From Anabaena sp. UHCC 0204 (GTDB taxonomy: Bacteria; Cyanobacteriota; Cyanobacteriia; Cyanobacteriales; Nostocaceae), in the NCBI RefSeq assembly GCF_009711975.1, contig NZ_VIKW01000081.1:1-64000 (forward strand): a stretch of 64,000 nucleotides of DNA, given 5' to 3'. A program made the position numbers and the translations under genes. Within the stretch, counting starts at the first letter, position 1; every line of letters begins with the position of its first letter. Of this stretch, positions 48,665-57,881 are shown piece by piece. Below the pieces are notes generated by a model. It made no database searches and was not told the DNA's origin. It worked only from the letters and a program-made list of their open reading frames with translations.

Positions 48665-50170
48665 CTAAAACTGCTTTAAATCTTTGACTGTTGGACCATG
48701 TAGAACTTCACCATTGCAATTAAAACGCGAACCGTGACAAGGACAGTCCCAACTTTTTTCACCACTATTCCAAGCAACAACGCAACCTAAGTGAGAACAA
48801 ACCGCCGAAACAGCGTGTATTTCTCCTGTTTCATCGCGGTAAGCAGCTACCTTATCACCATGGACAGTGACTATTTTCCCTTCACCAATTGCCACATCTT
48901 CTAGGGATTTATTCAATCCCTTGAGACGAGATCCCAGCCAATGAGTACCAACTTGCAAGTTTTGTTTGATACTTTGTGGGCGGAGAAAAGGAGTAGCGCG
49001 GGTAGCATCATACAAATCAGCCGCTGGATTTTTAATCCCTAAAATAGAATCTGCAAGTATCATTCCCGCCAGAGTTCCTTTCGTCATCCCCCATAAACTA
49101 AACCCAGTTGCTACAAAAGTATGTTTGCTTAAAGGAGTTAATTTTCCTATATAGGGTAGCCGATCAAAAGATACAAAATCCTGAGTAGACCAACGATAGT
49201 CAATGGACTCAACACCAAAGCGAGAACGGGCATAATTTTCTAAATCTAAATATTTTTCCTCTGTATTTTCCACTGTTCCCACTTTATGCCCACCACCACC
49301 AACCAGCAGCAATAATCCACCATTGACAGGAGTAGTCCGAATAGAATAATATTTTTCTCCTGAACCTATGTACATTCCTTGCGGGGCTTTATCCTTGGCA
49401 ATCCGCGCATCAATGATATAAGAACGTTTCGGGTAAGTTTTAGCAAAAAATAATCCCTCATCGGTAATAGGAATATTTGTTGCAACTATCACATCTTGTG
49501 CTTGAATAATTCCCTGATTGGTAATGACTTGACAAAAATCATTTTCCTTGACTTGTTCCACTCTTGTATTTTCAAATACGTAACTTCCATCACCAGAAAT
49601 TTGCTTGATTAGATGTAATAGATATTTACGACAATGAAATTGTGCTTGGTGATCAAATTTAACAGCACCAACAATAGGAAAAGGAAGAGAAGTTTCCCGC
49701 ACAAATGTGGCAGGTAGTCCAATTTTTAGTGCTGCTTCGACTTCTTTTTCAATATCTTGGAGATTATCTTCAGTCTCTGTGAAAGTATAGGCACTTTGAC
49801 GGCTAAAATCACAGTCAATTTGTTCTTCTGCAACGGTTTTAGCCACAAATTCTATTGCTGCTTGATTTGATTGTGCATATAGACGTGCTTTTTCTTCACC
49901 ATGATTTTTAATCAAATCGGCATAAATTAATTGATGAAGGGAGGTAAGTTTGGCTGTAGTATGTCCGCTCACACCGGTAGATATTTGTTGCGATTCAATT
50001 ATAGCCACGGTTTTACCTGCACGTTTCAATAATGTCGCAGCAGTGATCGCCGTAATACCTGCACCGACAATTGCCACATCTACAGATAGATTATTGCTAA
50101 GTGCTGGAAAATTGGCTGTGGGTGTGGAGTCAATCCAGTAAGAAATGTGTTTTCCTGATAGACTAGCCAT
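48665..50170 (-). CDS. FAD-dependent oxidoreductase with C-terminal Rieske domain
   Basis: A 501-residue protein. The DAO-type flavin domain has the dinucleotide motif VAIVGAGITAITAATLLKRAG near residue 30, and the C-terminal Rieske [2Fe-2S] domain has both ligand pairs: CSHLGC and CPCHGSRF. It should couple substrate oxidation to the iron-sulfur centre; the substrate is unknown. Fusions of this layout occur across cyanobacteria. The start at 50170 gives the standard N terminus. The 538-bp spacer upstream contains only repeats. Confidence 0.85.
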   Translation of the reverse strand: MASLSGKHISYWIDSTPTANFPALSNNLSVDVAIVGAGITAITAATLLKRAGKTVAIIESQQISTGVSGHTTAKLTSLHQLIYADLIKNHGEEKARLYAQSNQAAIEFVAKTVAEEQIDCDFSRQSAYTFTETEDNLQDIEKEVEAALKIGLPATFVRETSLPFPIVGAVKFDHQAQFHCRKYLLHLIKQISGDGSYVFENTRVEQVKENDFCQVITNQGIIQAQDVIVATNIPITDEGLFFAKTYPKRSYIIDARIAKDKAPQGMYIGSGEKYYSIRTTPVNGGLLLLVGGGGHKVGTVENTEEKYLDLENYARSRFGVESIDYRWSTQDFVSFDRLPYIGKLTPLSKHTFVATGFSLWGMTKGTLAGMILADSILGIKNPAADLYDATRATPFLRPQSIKQNLQVGTHWLGSRLKGLNKSLEDVAIGEGKIVTVHGDKVAAYRDETGEIHAVSAVCSHLGCVVAWNSGEKSWDCPCHGSRFNCNGEVLHGPTVKDLKQF

Positions 50171-50708
50171 ATTTTTCGATCTTTTGATAATAGAGTTGTT
50201 CTTGAATAACCAGATGTTTAAACCTAGTTTTGCTTGCTTGATTTATTACTAGCAATTAGTCATTTTCTGATTTTAAAATGTGCGTTTCCCATAAATAAAA
50301 CTTCTAATTAAATTAGACTTTTAAGCTATAAAATAAAACTATCTCTCGGATAATTTTAATTATCCAATTAGCAGTTATATATTAGCCATAAGGTATAGAA
50401 CAAAATCGGTTATTACTTACAGCCGGAGTCAAGAGGTAGGGGCGCAGTCCCCGCGCCCAGTCAGGAGTCAGCAGCAAGAAGGAGTAAATTGTCAATTATC
50501 AATACCAGACATGATCCGCAAACGCCTTGCCGACTTGAGTAAAATATGTAATACTTCTAAAATAAATTAAAATACGGTATCTCTATGGAGTTATCGGCAT
50601 TAACATTTCTAAGATTGTATCGGCAATTTTGTATCTCCACTCGATAATGCTACCTGCTTATTACCGGACTACTGATAGTTGAATGCCTACTACAAATTAA
50701 AAATTACC
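50171..50708. other. Spacer without genes
   Basis: No coding frame on either strand is convincing. It includes one GC-rich palindrome (50437-50459) and AT-rich DNA that should hold the divergent promoters of the FAD-Rieske gene and the small gene at 50709. Confidence 0.5.
50437..50459. repeat. GC-rich palindrome
   Basis: GTAGGGGCGCAG and the following CCCCGCGCCC form a short hairpin; it is the inverse-oriented relative of 14985-15007, and its GTAGGGGCG tip is shared with 10848-10920. Confidence 0.6.
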
Positions 50709-50954
50709 ATGAGAAAAGAATCTGATTTACTATCTGAGCTATGTGATTTCCTGTATCCTCGCAGTTCATATTATGGTCAGTTTAAACCGGAATATTTAGT
50801 TTTTAATGCTAGTCTCCAGGAATTTGCTCAACGGGTAAGCTATATTTGTAACTTACAAACAGGTGGTAAGATATCTCCAGAGGAAGCTTACAAACAAATT
50901 CATGGCTTGTGGAAACAATTGAAACAGGCTAAAAAACAACTAGAAATTAAATAA
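50709..50954 (+). CDS. Small helical protein (DUF7219-like)
   Basis: An 81-residue protein starting MRKESDLLSELCDFLYPRSS, mostly alpha-helical, with the ASLQEFAQRVSYICNLQTGG segment of a small cyanobacterial family that I believe is DUF7219. A TTG 10 codons upstream also opens the frame, but the ATG at 50709 is the natural start. It ends 9 bp before the flavoprotein gene, so the two are probably cotranscribed. Function unknown. Confidence 0.65.
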   Translation: MRKESDLLSELCDFLYPRSSYYGQFKPEYLVFNASLQEFAQRVSYICNLQTGGKISPEEAYKQIHGLWKQLKQAKKQLEIK

Positions 50955-50963
50955 AGATTTTGA

Positions 50964-52145
50964 ATGGGAAATAATTTTGAATTAGAGTCCAAAGATTACT
51001 TTATTTTAGCTCAGTCTTTAGCAGAGGAATTTGCCCAAACTGCGATAGAAAGAGATGCTCAAGGAGGTACACCAAAACGAGAGCGCGATCGCTTGCGACA
51101 AAGCAATTTACTCAAACTTATCATTCCCAAAGAATATGGGGGAATCGGTGCAAACTGGATTACCACATTCAAAATAATTCGGGAATTTGCCAAGGTTGAT
51201 AGTTCCTTAGCTCACGTCTTTTCATACCATCAAATCGGCGTAGTTATTCCCCATATTTTTGGCACAACTGAGCAAAAACAACATTACTACCAAGAAACTG
51301 CCCAGCATAATTGGTTTTGGTGTAATGCTCTTAATCCTAGAGACAAAAGTGCAACTATTACAACTCAAGAAAATCATTTTTTACTCAATGGTAGTAAAAG
51401 CTTTTGTTCTGGTTCTGTAGATTCTGATATTTTACCAATTTCCGCGATTGAGCAAACAACAGGAGAAGTAGTTATCTTAGTAATTCCCAGTCAGCGAACA
51501 GGGGTAAAAATTAACGCTGATTGGGATAGTATGGGACAACGCCAAACCGATAGTGGTAACATTAATTTTGACAACGTAATCGTTTATCCCCAGGAAATTA
51601 TCGGCGTTAGATACAATCAAGATTCTATTTTCACTACTATTCGTTCTTGCCTAACTCAACTCAATTTAGCCAATATCTATTTAGGCATTGCTGAAGGTGC
51701 TTTTGCAGCCGCTAAAAACTATACACAAACTTACAAAAAACCTTGGTTAACATCAGAGGTAAAAAGTGTTAGTCAAGATCCTTTTATTCTTCACCACTAC
51801 GGTACTATGTGGGTAGACTTACAAGGGACAAATGCCTTAATCAACCAAGCCATCGAATTACTACAAGCAGCTTGGGAACAGGAACACAACCTCACCCCAG
51901 AACAGAGGGGAGAATGTATGATTGCTGTCAATACTGCTAAAGTCGCGGCCACCAAAGTAGGTTTAGATATTACTAACCGCATTTTTGAAGTTATGGGCGC
52001 ACGGGCTACCAGTCAAAAATATGGTTTTGACCGTTATTGGCGCAATATGCGGACTTTCACCCTCCATGATCCTGTTGATTATAGACTGCGGGAAATTGGC
52101 AAATGGGCGCTAAATGATGAATTTCCCCACACAGGGGCGTATTAA
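50964..52145 (+). CDS. Acyl-CoA-dehydrogenase-like flavoprotein (SfnB/DszC-like)
   Basis: A 393-residue FAD/FMN-dependent enzyme with the acyl-CoA dehydrogenase fold. Visible segments are LLKLIIPKEYGGIGANW, VDSSLAHVFSYHQIG, FLLNGSKSFCSGS, and the C-terminal GARATSQKYGFDRYWRNMRTFTLHDPVDY, the last being typical of the monooxygenase branch (DszC/SfnB, acting on organosulfur compounds). A role in sulfur scavenging is therefore possible, and a sulfate uptake operon lies 2.7 kb downstream, but this is inference. It follows a small gene by 9 bp. Confidence 0.75.
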   Translation: MGNNFELESKDYFILAQSLAEEFAQTAIERDAQGGTPKRERDRLRQSNLLKLIIPKEYGGIGANWITTFKIIREFAKVDSSLAHVFSYHQIGVVIPHIFGTTEQKQHYYQETAQHNWFWCNALNPRDKSATITTQENHFLLNGSKSFCSGSVDSDILPISAIEQTTGEVVILVIPSQRTGVKINADWDSMGQRQTDSGNINFDNVIVYPQEIIGVRYNQDSIFTTIRSCLTQLNLANIYLGIAEGAFAAAKNYTQTYKKPWLTSEVKSVSQDPFILHHYGTMWVDLQGTNALINQAIELLQAAWEQEHNLTPEQRGECMIAVNTAKVAATKVGLDITNRIFEVMGARATSQKYGFDRYWRNMRTFTLHDPVDYRLREIGKWALNDEFPHTGAY

Positions 52146-52150
52146 GTAGG

Positions 52151-52259
52151 CAGGGGAGCAGGGGAGCAGGGGAGCAGGGGAGCAGAAATAAGTTTCCCAA
52201 TTACCAATCACCAATCACCAATCACCAATCACCAATTACCAATTACCAATTACCAATTA
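52151..52259. repeat. Two adjacent short tandem arrays
   Basis: First, four copies of the 9-bp unit AGGGGAGCA (52153-52185); then about eight copies of ACCAATC/ACCAATT (52203-52259). Both lie between the flavoprotein and glutamine amidotransferase genes. Confidence 0.85.
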
Positions 52260-52263
52260 ACTA

Positions 52264-53037
52264 ATGTGCCAACTTCTAGGAATGAACTGCAACATACCCA
52301 CAGACATTTGCTTTTCCTTTGAAGGTTTCTCAGCACGAGGGGGGAAAACAGATGAACATAGCGACGGTTGGGGAATTGCTTTTTTTCAAGGGAAAGGATG
52401 TCGGCTTTTTTTAGATGCAGAAGCTTCTATAGATTCGCCAATCGCCGATTTTGTGCGTCAATATCCTATTCATTCTACCCATGTTATCGCTCATATTCGT
52501 AAAGCAACTCAAGGTGAAATAGCTTTAGAAAACTGTCATCCTTTCCGTCGGGAACTGTGGGGAAGATATTGGGTATTTGCTCACAATGGTAATTTGCCAG
52601 ATTTTAATCCAGAAAACAATGGTGTTTTTCAACCAGTGGGTACTACAGACAGCGAAAAAGCATTTTGCTTAATACTTAATAGTATGCGATCGCATTACCC
52701 TGAAGGACAACCCTCTCTCAAGGAACTTTATCAGACATTACACATAATTACTAAAGAAATAGCATCTTTCGGTGTTTTCAATTATATACTTTCCGACGGT
52801 GAACATTTTTTTACTTATTGTTCAACTAAACTTTGCTACATTATCAGACAAGCGCCCTTTGCTGCTGCTCACTTAATTGATGAAGAGATGACTGTAGATT
52901 TTAGTGAATTGACTACATCAAGCGATCGCGTTGCTGTGATTGTGACTACACCCTTAACTGATAACGAAGTTTGGACACAAATTGAACCGGGAGAATTACT
53001 AGTATTTCAGGATGGTTTACCCATAAAATACACATAA
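52264..53037 (+). CDS. Class II glutamine amidotransferase (YafJ-like)
   Basis: A 257-residue protein with the N-terminal nucleophile Cys2 exposed after Met removal (MCQLLGMNCN). The glutaminase fold is clear: DGWGIAFFQGKGC, IAHIRKATQGE, ENCHPFRRELWGRYWVFAHNG and PVGTTDSEKAFC. It is similar to YafJ/EgtC-type proteins, whose partners vary; the acceptor reaction here is unknown. It starts 4 bp after the AATT-rich repeat array, so its ribosome-binding site is not evident. Confidence 0.8.
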   Translation: MCQLLGMNCNIPTDICFSFEGFSARGGKTDEHSDGWGIAFFQGKGCRLFLDAEASIDSPIADFVRQYPIHSTHVIAHIRKATQGEIALENCHPFRRELWGRYWVFAHNGNLPDFNPENNGVFQPVGTTDSEKAFCLILNSMRSHYPEGQPSLKELYQTLHIITKEIASFGVFNYILSDGEHFFTYCSTKLCYIIRQAPFAAAHLIDEEMTVDFSELTTSSDRVAVIVTTPLTDNEVWTQIEPGELLVFQDGLPIKYT

Positions 53038-53056
53038 ATTTTTGATCACGAGTCTG

Positions 53057-54232
53057 CTAATAAGACCAAGCCAAATTTTGTGGAGGCTGTGTTTCATTCC
53101 TTTGCAAATACTTGTCCAATATTCCCATTAACCGCTCTTTCTCTACAGGCTTGTTAATAAAATCCGTTGCCCCAAATACCTTAGCCCGAACTCGATCAAA
53201 CACTCCATCACTACTTGTTAATATAATAATTGGTGTTTTTGTAAAAAAAGAAATATGCCGTAATTGTTCACAAATTTGATAACCATTAACCACTGGCATA
53301 ATCAAATCCAAAAAAATCAAATCGGGCTTACTTTCAATTAATATAGGTAAAGCCTGTAAAGGATCTTGAATACCAATAAACATCATTCCTTCCGATGTAA
53401 CCATCTTCTCCAGAATTTTAGACATTTGTAGACTATCATCAATACAAGCAATCAGATAATAGTTATTCTTTTTTCCAGATTTAACTTCAGCTTTTTGCCT
53501 AACTTTAATTATTGATAATTCTACATCAGATACTTCGATAAATTCTGCAATTCCTTTATTAATAAAAGGACGTAATGAGTTAGTTACAGCCAAAACATTT
53601 TGCTGCATTTTTGCAGCTAAATCCCATAAAGTATGTTTACCATTAATCAACCGTTCAAAGTTTTTATAGACAGTCATATTTACTAATTGTCTCAGCTTTT
53701 CTGGTTGCTTTAAAACTGGTGATAAGTGTGGAGAAAAACTTGCTAAACCTGCTTGTGACCAATTCTCCCAGGAATTTTGCATTTCCTGAAGAAACATATT
53801 TGTACTTGTAGAACCCAGAATAGCAGTTAAAAGAGTATCTTGAGTAAGTTCCCAACTCAAATTACTAATATTTACCTGTTGTGCTAAATCAAATAACTGT
53901 TCCTCAAGGGTTTTTACTACAAAGTCATTAAATTGTGTCTGGGTTATTTCCTGTCTGTGATATAAATTTTCTAGCAGTAAATAATCCCAATAATCTATTA
54001 AAATATCTTCGTCTCGGAGGAGGAGTTTATTAATATCAATCTTTGGACAAATTAAAGCTATATTTCTCAGCCAACGTCTATGAGGATGAATCCCTCCTGT
54101 AGCCCATACCATTTGTCCAAGGTGATAATAAAAAGCCCACTCATTTCCTGCTGTATCTTTAATATGAAGTTTACCGTTGTATTGCAGTTGAATACATTGA
54201 TTAAACTCTCTCAATAAAATATCTAAGTTCAT
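53057..54232 (-). CDS. PatA-type response regulator
   Basis: A 391-residue regulator with an N-terminal PATAN/DUF4388-type region (residues 1-250, KLHIKDTAGNEWAFYYHLGQM, WDLAAKMQQ) and a C-terminal receiver domain (about 258-380: LIACIDDSLQMSKIL, phosphoacceptor Asp in DLIFLDLIMPVVNG, TSSD, NKPVEKERL). It has no DNA-binding domain. Relatives include PatA (heterocyst patterning) and the PixG/PilG-type regulators of phototaxis. The gene stands alone; no kinase is nearby. Start ATG at 54232. Confidence 0.82.
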   Translation of the reverse strand: MNLDILLREFNQCIQLQYNGKLHIKDTAGNEWAFYYHLGQMVWATGGIHPHRRWLRNIALICPKIDINKLLLRDEDILIDYWDYLLLENLYHRQEITQTQFNDFVVKTLEEQLFDLAQQVNISNLSWELTQDTLLTAILGSTSTNMFLQEMQNSWENWSQAGLASFSPHLSPVLKQPEKLRQLVNMTVYKNFERLINGKHTLWDLAAKMQQNVLAVTNSLRPFINKGIAEFIEVSDVELSIIKVRQKAEVKSGKKNNYYLIACIDDSLQMSKILEKMVTSEGMMFIGIQDPLQALPILIESKPDLIFLDLIMPVVNGYQICEQLRHISFFTKTPIIILTSSDGVFDRVRAKVFGATDFINKPVEKERLMGILDKYLQRNETQPPQNLAWSY

Positions 54233-54858
54233 AACTATTGATTGAATTACAACTTGATTACGTATATCATTTAATCAATTAAATTTCAGTATTAACTATA
54301 GATGAGGTTATTAGTATATCAATACACTGTAGCTAAAAACTATACACAATACTTGTTAGATTTAAATCTAGGTTAAGTATTGATTTTGTAATAATTATAC
54401 ATTTTCTGCTGTAAATTTTCATAAACTGAAATAAATATATCATAATACCCGATTTCTTTGCGAAGTAAGGAATCTGCACTCACAATCTACAGTTTATCTA
54501 TCAAATATTAGATGTATTGTAAATAACTCTAGGTTATCCTTTTGAAAATTCATGTAATTATCTGTAGATGCTTTTTGACAAGACTTTTTGAAAAAAAGCT
54601 GTTATTTTTTCGTGTATTTAAGCGAAATACTTAGTTAAAATCATTACGGTGGCTAACATAAACTTTCTATATAAACACAGAACAGAGATGATTAAATATT
54701 GATACTTGCCATTTAGAGGTGTTGTAATTTTCACTGAAACTGGTACAATCTCCATATTCCCTATCGTTAATATGCAGTTTTAACTGGAGTTGATGATCCA
54801 GATACCTGTAATAATGCTATTCCCGTCAATTAACTGTAGTTTCACAGGAGGAAAAATC
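54233..54858. other. Spacer upstream of sbpA
   Basis: No gene is supported. The AT-rich 626-bp region should hold the promoters of the PatA-type gene and the sulfate uptake operon. An AGGAGG ribosome-binding site lies at 54846-54851. No sulfur-responsive operator could be recognised. Confidence 0.5.
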
Positions 54859-55968
54859 ATGAATTTGTGGCAGCGATCGCTCAAAGAACTACAATTTAAG
54901 TTCAAAGTAAATTCATTGAAGGGATTTGTATCCTTTTTCCTAATAGGGACGCTATTAAGTGTATCCCTAGCTGCTTGCTCCGGTGCAAACAATAGTAGTT
55001 CCTCTGGAACAAATACTGGTACGGGTAAAAAACCAAATGTAGAGTTAACCCTTGTATCTTTTGCTGTCACTAAAGCCGCTCACGCAGCTATTATTCCCAA
55101 ATTTGTAGAAAAATGGCAACGGGAACAAAACCAAACTGTAATTTTTAAACAAAGCTATGGCGGTTCTGGTACTCAAACTCGTGCTGTTGTTGATGGTTTG
55201 CGAGCAGATGTTGTTCATTTAGCACTAGCTTTAGATACCCAAAAGATTGAAAAAGCAGGATTAATTCAACCGGGGTGGGAGAAAAAATTTCCTAATAATA
55301 GCATTGTCACTAAGTCTGTAGCAGCTTTAGTAACTCGTGAAGGCAACCCCAAAGGTATCAAAACTTGGGCTGATTTAGCCAAAGACGATGTTAGAGTAAT
55401 TACCGCAGATCCCAAAACCTCCGGGGTAGCACGTTGGAACTTCATCGCACTTTGGAATTCAGTCATTAAAACTGGTGGAGATGAAACAAAAGCAACTGAG
55501 TTTGTGACTAAAGTTTATAAGAACGTTCCTGTGTTAACTAAAGATGCTCGTGAAGCTACAGACGCATTTTTTAAACAAGGACAAGGTGATGCTTTAATCA
55601 ACTATGAAAACGAAATTGTCTTAGCAGTACAGAAGGGTAAAAAAACTAATTATATTCTCCCTGAAGTAAATATCTCCATTGATAATCCTATTGCTGTTGT
55701 TGATAAGAATGTTGAAAAACATGGTAATCGTGAGGTAGTGGAAGCTTTCGTTAAATACTTGTTTACGCCGGAAGCACAACAGGAATTTGCTAAAGTTGGA
55801 TTTCGTCCTGTAGATGAAACAGTCGCTAAAACTAAAGAATTTGCTGAAAAATATCCGCCAATAAAAAATTTAAGTACGATTCAAGAATTAGGTGGTTGGG
55901 ATGCGGCTCAGAAAAAGTTCTTTAATGATGGGGCAATTTTTGACCAAATTCAAACTAAGAAAAATTGA
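54859..55968 (+). CDS. sbpA: Sulfate-binding lipoprotein of ABC transporter
   Basis: A 369-residue periplasmic sulfate/thiosulfate-binding protein. It has a lipoprotein signal (SVSLAAC) and the Sbp/CysP core: LTLVSFAVTKAAHAAIIPKF, KQSYGGSGTQTRAVVDGL, ADVVHLALALD, KTSGVARWNFIALW. A frame opens 23 codons upstream, but the ATG at 54859 has an excellent ribosome-binding site (AGGAGG, 7-bp spacing) and the natural signal peptide. It heads an operon with the two permeases. Confidence 0.94.
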   Translation: MNLWQRSLKELQFKFKVNSLKGFVSFFLIGTLLSVSLAACSGANNSSSSGTNTGTGKKPNVELTLVSFAVTKAAHAAIIPKFVEKWQREQNQTVIFKQSYGGSGTQTRAVVDGLRADVVHLALALDTQKIEKAGLIQPGWEKKFPNNSIVTKSVAALVTREGNPKGIKTWADLAKDDVRVITADPKTSGVARWNFIALWNSVIKTGGDETKATEFVTKVYKNVPVLTKDAREATDAFFKQGQGDALINYENEIVLAVQKGKKTNYILPEVNISIDNPIAVVDKNVEKHGNREVVEAFVKYLFTPEAQQEFAKVGFRPVDETVAKTKEFAEKYPPIKNLSTIQELGGWDAAQKKFFNDGAIFDQIQTKKN

Positions 55969-56024
55969 CAATTGACAATTGACAACTAAGAATTAAGAAC
56001 TAACAACTGACAACTGACCAAATT

Positions 56025-56894
56025 ATGAGTGTATCTCGTGCTGTTGAAAATAATATTAAACCGCCCATTTGGAAGGTTTTTATAGATAATTTGATTAGCC
56101 TTCCTTGGACCTGGCGGATTACTTTGGGATATCTAACTGTAATGTTATTTATTCCCATTGTGGCGATGTTCCTCAAGGCTGGTACATTATCCCCTGGGAA
56201 GTTTTGGGAAATTGCGACTAGTGAATTAGCATTGTCAACTTACAATGTTACGTTTGTAACTTCATTATTTGCGGCTTTACTCAATGGTGTATTTGGAACT
56301 CTAATTGCTTGGGTATTAGTGCGTTACGATTTTCCTTTCAAACGGATTATTGATGCGACAGTAGATTTACCTTTTGCTTTACCAACTTCGGTAGCAGGTT
56401 TAACACTGGCAACAGTTTACAGTGATAATGGTTGGATAGGTTCACTTTTATCACCACTGGGGATTAAGGTATCCTTCACTCGTGCGGGTTTAGGAGTAGC
56501 AATGATATTTATATCTTTACCTTTTGTAGTGAGAACTGTACAACCTGTACTTCAGGAAATGGAATCGGAAATTGAAGAAGCTGCTTGGAGTTTAGGTGCT
56601 TCCCAATGGCAAACTTTTTGGAAAGTGATTTTACCTCCTTTATTTCCGACAATTTTAACTGGTGTAGCTTTGGGTTTTTCCCGCGCGGTGGGGGAGTATG
56701 GTTCAACAGTGATTATTGCTTCTAATACACCGTTTCAAGATTTGATTGCACCTGTGTTAATTTTCCAACGTTTAGAACAGTATGACTATGCTGGTGCAAC
56801 AGTTATTGGTGTAGTTTTATTAGGAATTTCCTTGGTGATGTTATTAGCAATTAATTTTTTACAAGCTTGGGCGAGAAGATATGACAATAGATAA
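56025..56894 (+). CDS. cysT: Sulfate ABC transporter permease CysT
   Basis: A 289-residue inner-membrane permease with six helices and the EAA loop [21 protein letters not shown]. Segments [14 protein letters not shown] and [17 protein letters not shown] are typical of CysT (CysU). It pairs with CysW to import sulfate or thiosulfate. A 56-bp spacer of TTGACAA-type repeats separates it from sbpA; cysW overlaps its end by 14 bp. Confidence 0.93.
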   Translation: MSVSRAVENNIKPPIWKVFIDNLISLPWTWRITLGYLTVMLFIPIVAMFLKAGTLSPGKFWEIATSELALSTYNVTFVTSLFAALLNGVFGTLIAWVLVRYDFPFKRIIDATVDLPFALPTSVAGLTLATVYSDNGWIGSLLSPLGIKVSFTRAGLGVAMIFISLPFVVRTVQPVLQEMESEIEEAAWSLGASQWQTFWKVILPPLFPTILTGVALGFSRAVGEYGSTVIIASNTPFQDLIAPVLIFQRLEQYDYAGATVIGVVLLGISLVMLLAINFLQAWARRYDNR

Positions 56895-57720
56895 AGTAAA
56901 AAATCCCAGAAAACAAAGTTGGGTCCCCGCAGTTTTAATTGGGATTGCGATCGCCTACTTATTTCTGGTTCAATATATTCCAGCTATTAATGTTTTTTTT
57001 GCAGCTTTCAAAAATGGATTTGCACCATTTTTATCTAACTTCACAAAACCGGAATTTCTCCATGCAGCTTGGTTAACTCTATTGCTGGCTGTAATTTCTA
57101 TACCTATTAATGCAATATTTGGTTTATGTGCGGCTTGGGCGATCGCTCGTCATCAATTCCCCGGACGCACTATAGTTCTCAGTATCATTGATTTGCCCTT
57201 TTCTATCTCCCCCGTTGTCGCAGGTTTAATGATTGTCCTCTTGTATGGTAGAGAAGGCTGGTTTGGTCCTTGGCTACAAGAGCATAATATCCAAATCATC
57301 TTTGCTTTTCCAGGGATGCTTATGGCTACCGCTTTTGTGAGTATGCCCTTTGTCGCCAGAGAAGTCATTCCCATTTTAGAGGAATTTGGTAAAGATCAGG
57401 AAGAAGCAGCTAGGACATTAGGCGCAAACGACTGGCAAACTTTTTGGCGTGTCACTTTACCGAGTATTCGTTGGGGTTTACTCTACGGTTTAATCTTAAC
57501 TAATGCCAGAGCAATGGGTGAATTTGGTGCAGTTTCTGTAGTATCTGGTAACATTGCAAATAGAACCCAAACTTTACCACTATTTGTAGAAGAAGCTTAC
57601 AAACAATATGAAACGGAAGCTGCTTTTTCTGCGGCTGTATTGTTAGCATTTCTGGCAGTAATCACCCTGATACTCAAGGAGATTGTAGAACGCAAAACCG
57701 AGATTAAGGAAGTTGAGTAA
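56881..57720 (+). CDS. cysW: Sulfate ABC transporter permease CysW
   Basis: A 279-residue permease, partner of CysT. It shows [36 protein letters not shown], the EAA loop [21 protein letters not shown] and [17 protein letters not shown]. The start overlaps the cysT stop by 14 bp, so the two are translationally coupled. No cysA ATPase follows: the next gene is a TonB-dependent receptor on the other strand. Confidence 0.93.
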   Translation: MTIDKVKNPRKQSWVPAVLIGIAIAYLFLVQYIPAINVFFAAFKNGFAPFLSNFTKPEFLHAAWLTLLLAVISIPINAIFGLCAAWAIARHQFPGRTIVLSIIDLPFSISPVVAGLMIVLLYGREGWFGPWLQEHNIQIIFAFPGMLMATAFVSMPFVAREVIPILEEFGKDQEEAARTLGANDWQTFWRVTLPSIRWGLLYGLILTNARAMGEFGAVSVVSGNIANRTQTLPLFVEEAYKQYETEAAFSAAVLLAFLAVITLILKEIVERKTEIKEVE

Positions 57721-57723
57721 ATT

Positions 57724-57759
57724 GACAATTAACAATTGACAATTGACAATTGACAATTA
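57724..57759. repeat. AATTGAC tandem repeats
   Basis: Five copies of ACAATTG/AATTGAC directly after the cysW stop, of the same type as 55968-55986 after sbpA. Confidence 0.7.
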
Positions 57760-57805
57760 TTAATGGGTAATGGGTAATTGGTGAAAAAAACCGTAGCGAC
57801 AGCAC

Positions 57806-57858
57806 AACCCAACATTTTTTAGAAATCAAACCCATGATTTGGATGAAAATGTTGGGTT
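57806..57858. repeat. 13-bp perfect inverted repeat between convergent genes
   Basis: AACCCAACATTTT (57806-57818) and AAAATGTTGGGTT (57846-57858) flank a 27-base loop. It could terminate both convergent transcripts, but there is no long T tract, and words from it recur at 39428-39482, so a dispersed repeat is equally likely. Confidence 0.65.
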
Positions 57859-57881
57859 TCCTTGCGTCAACCTAACCTACA

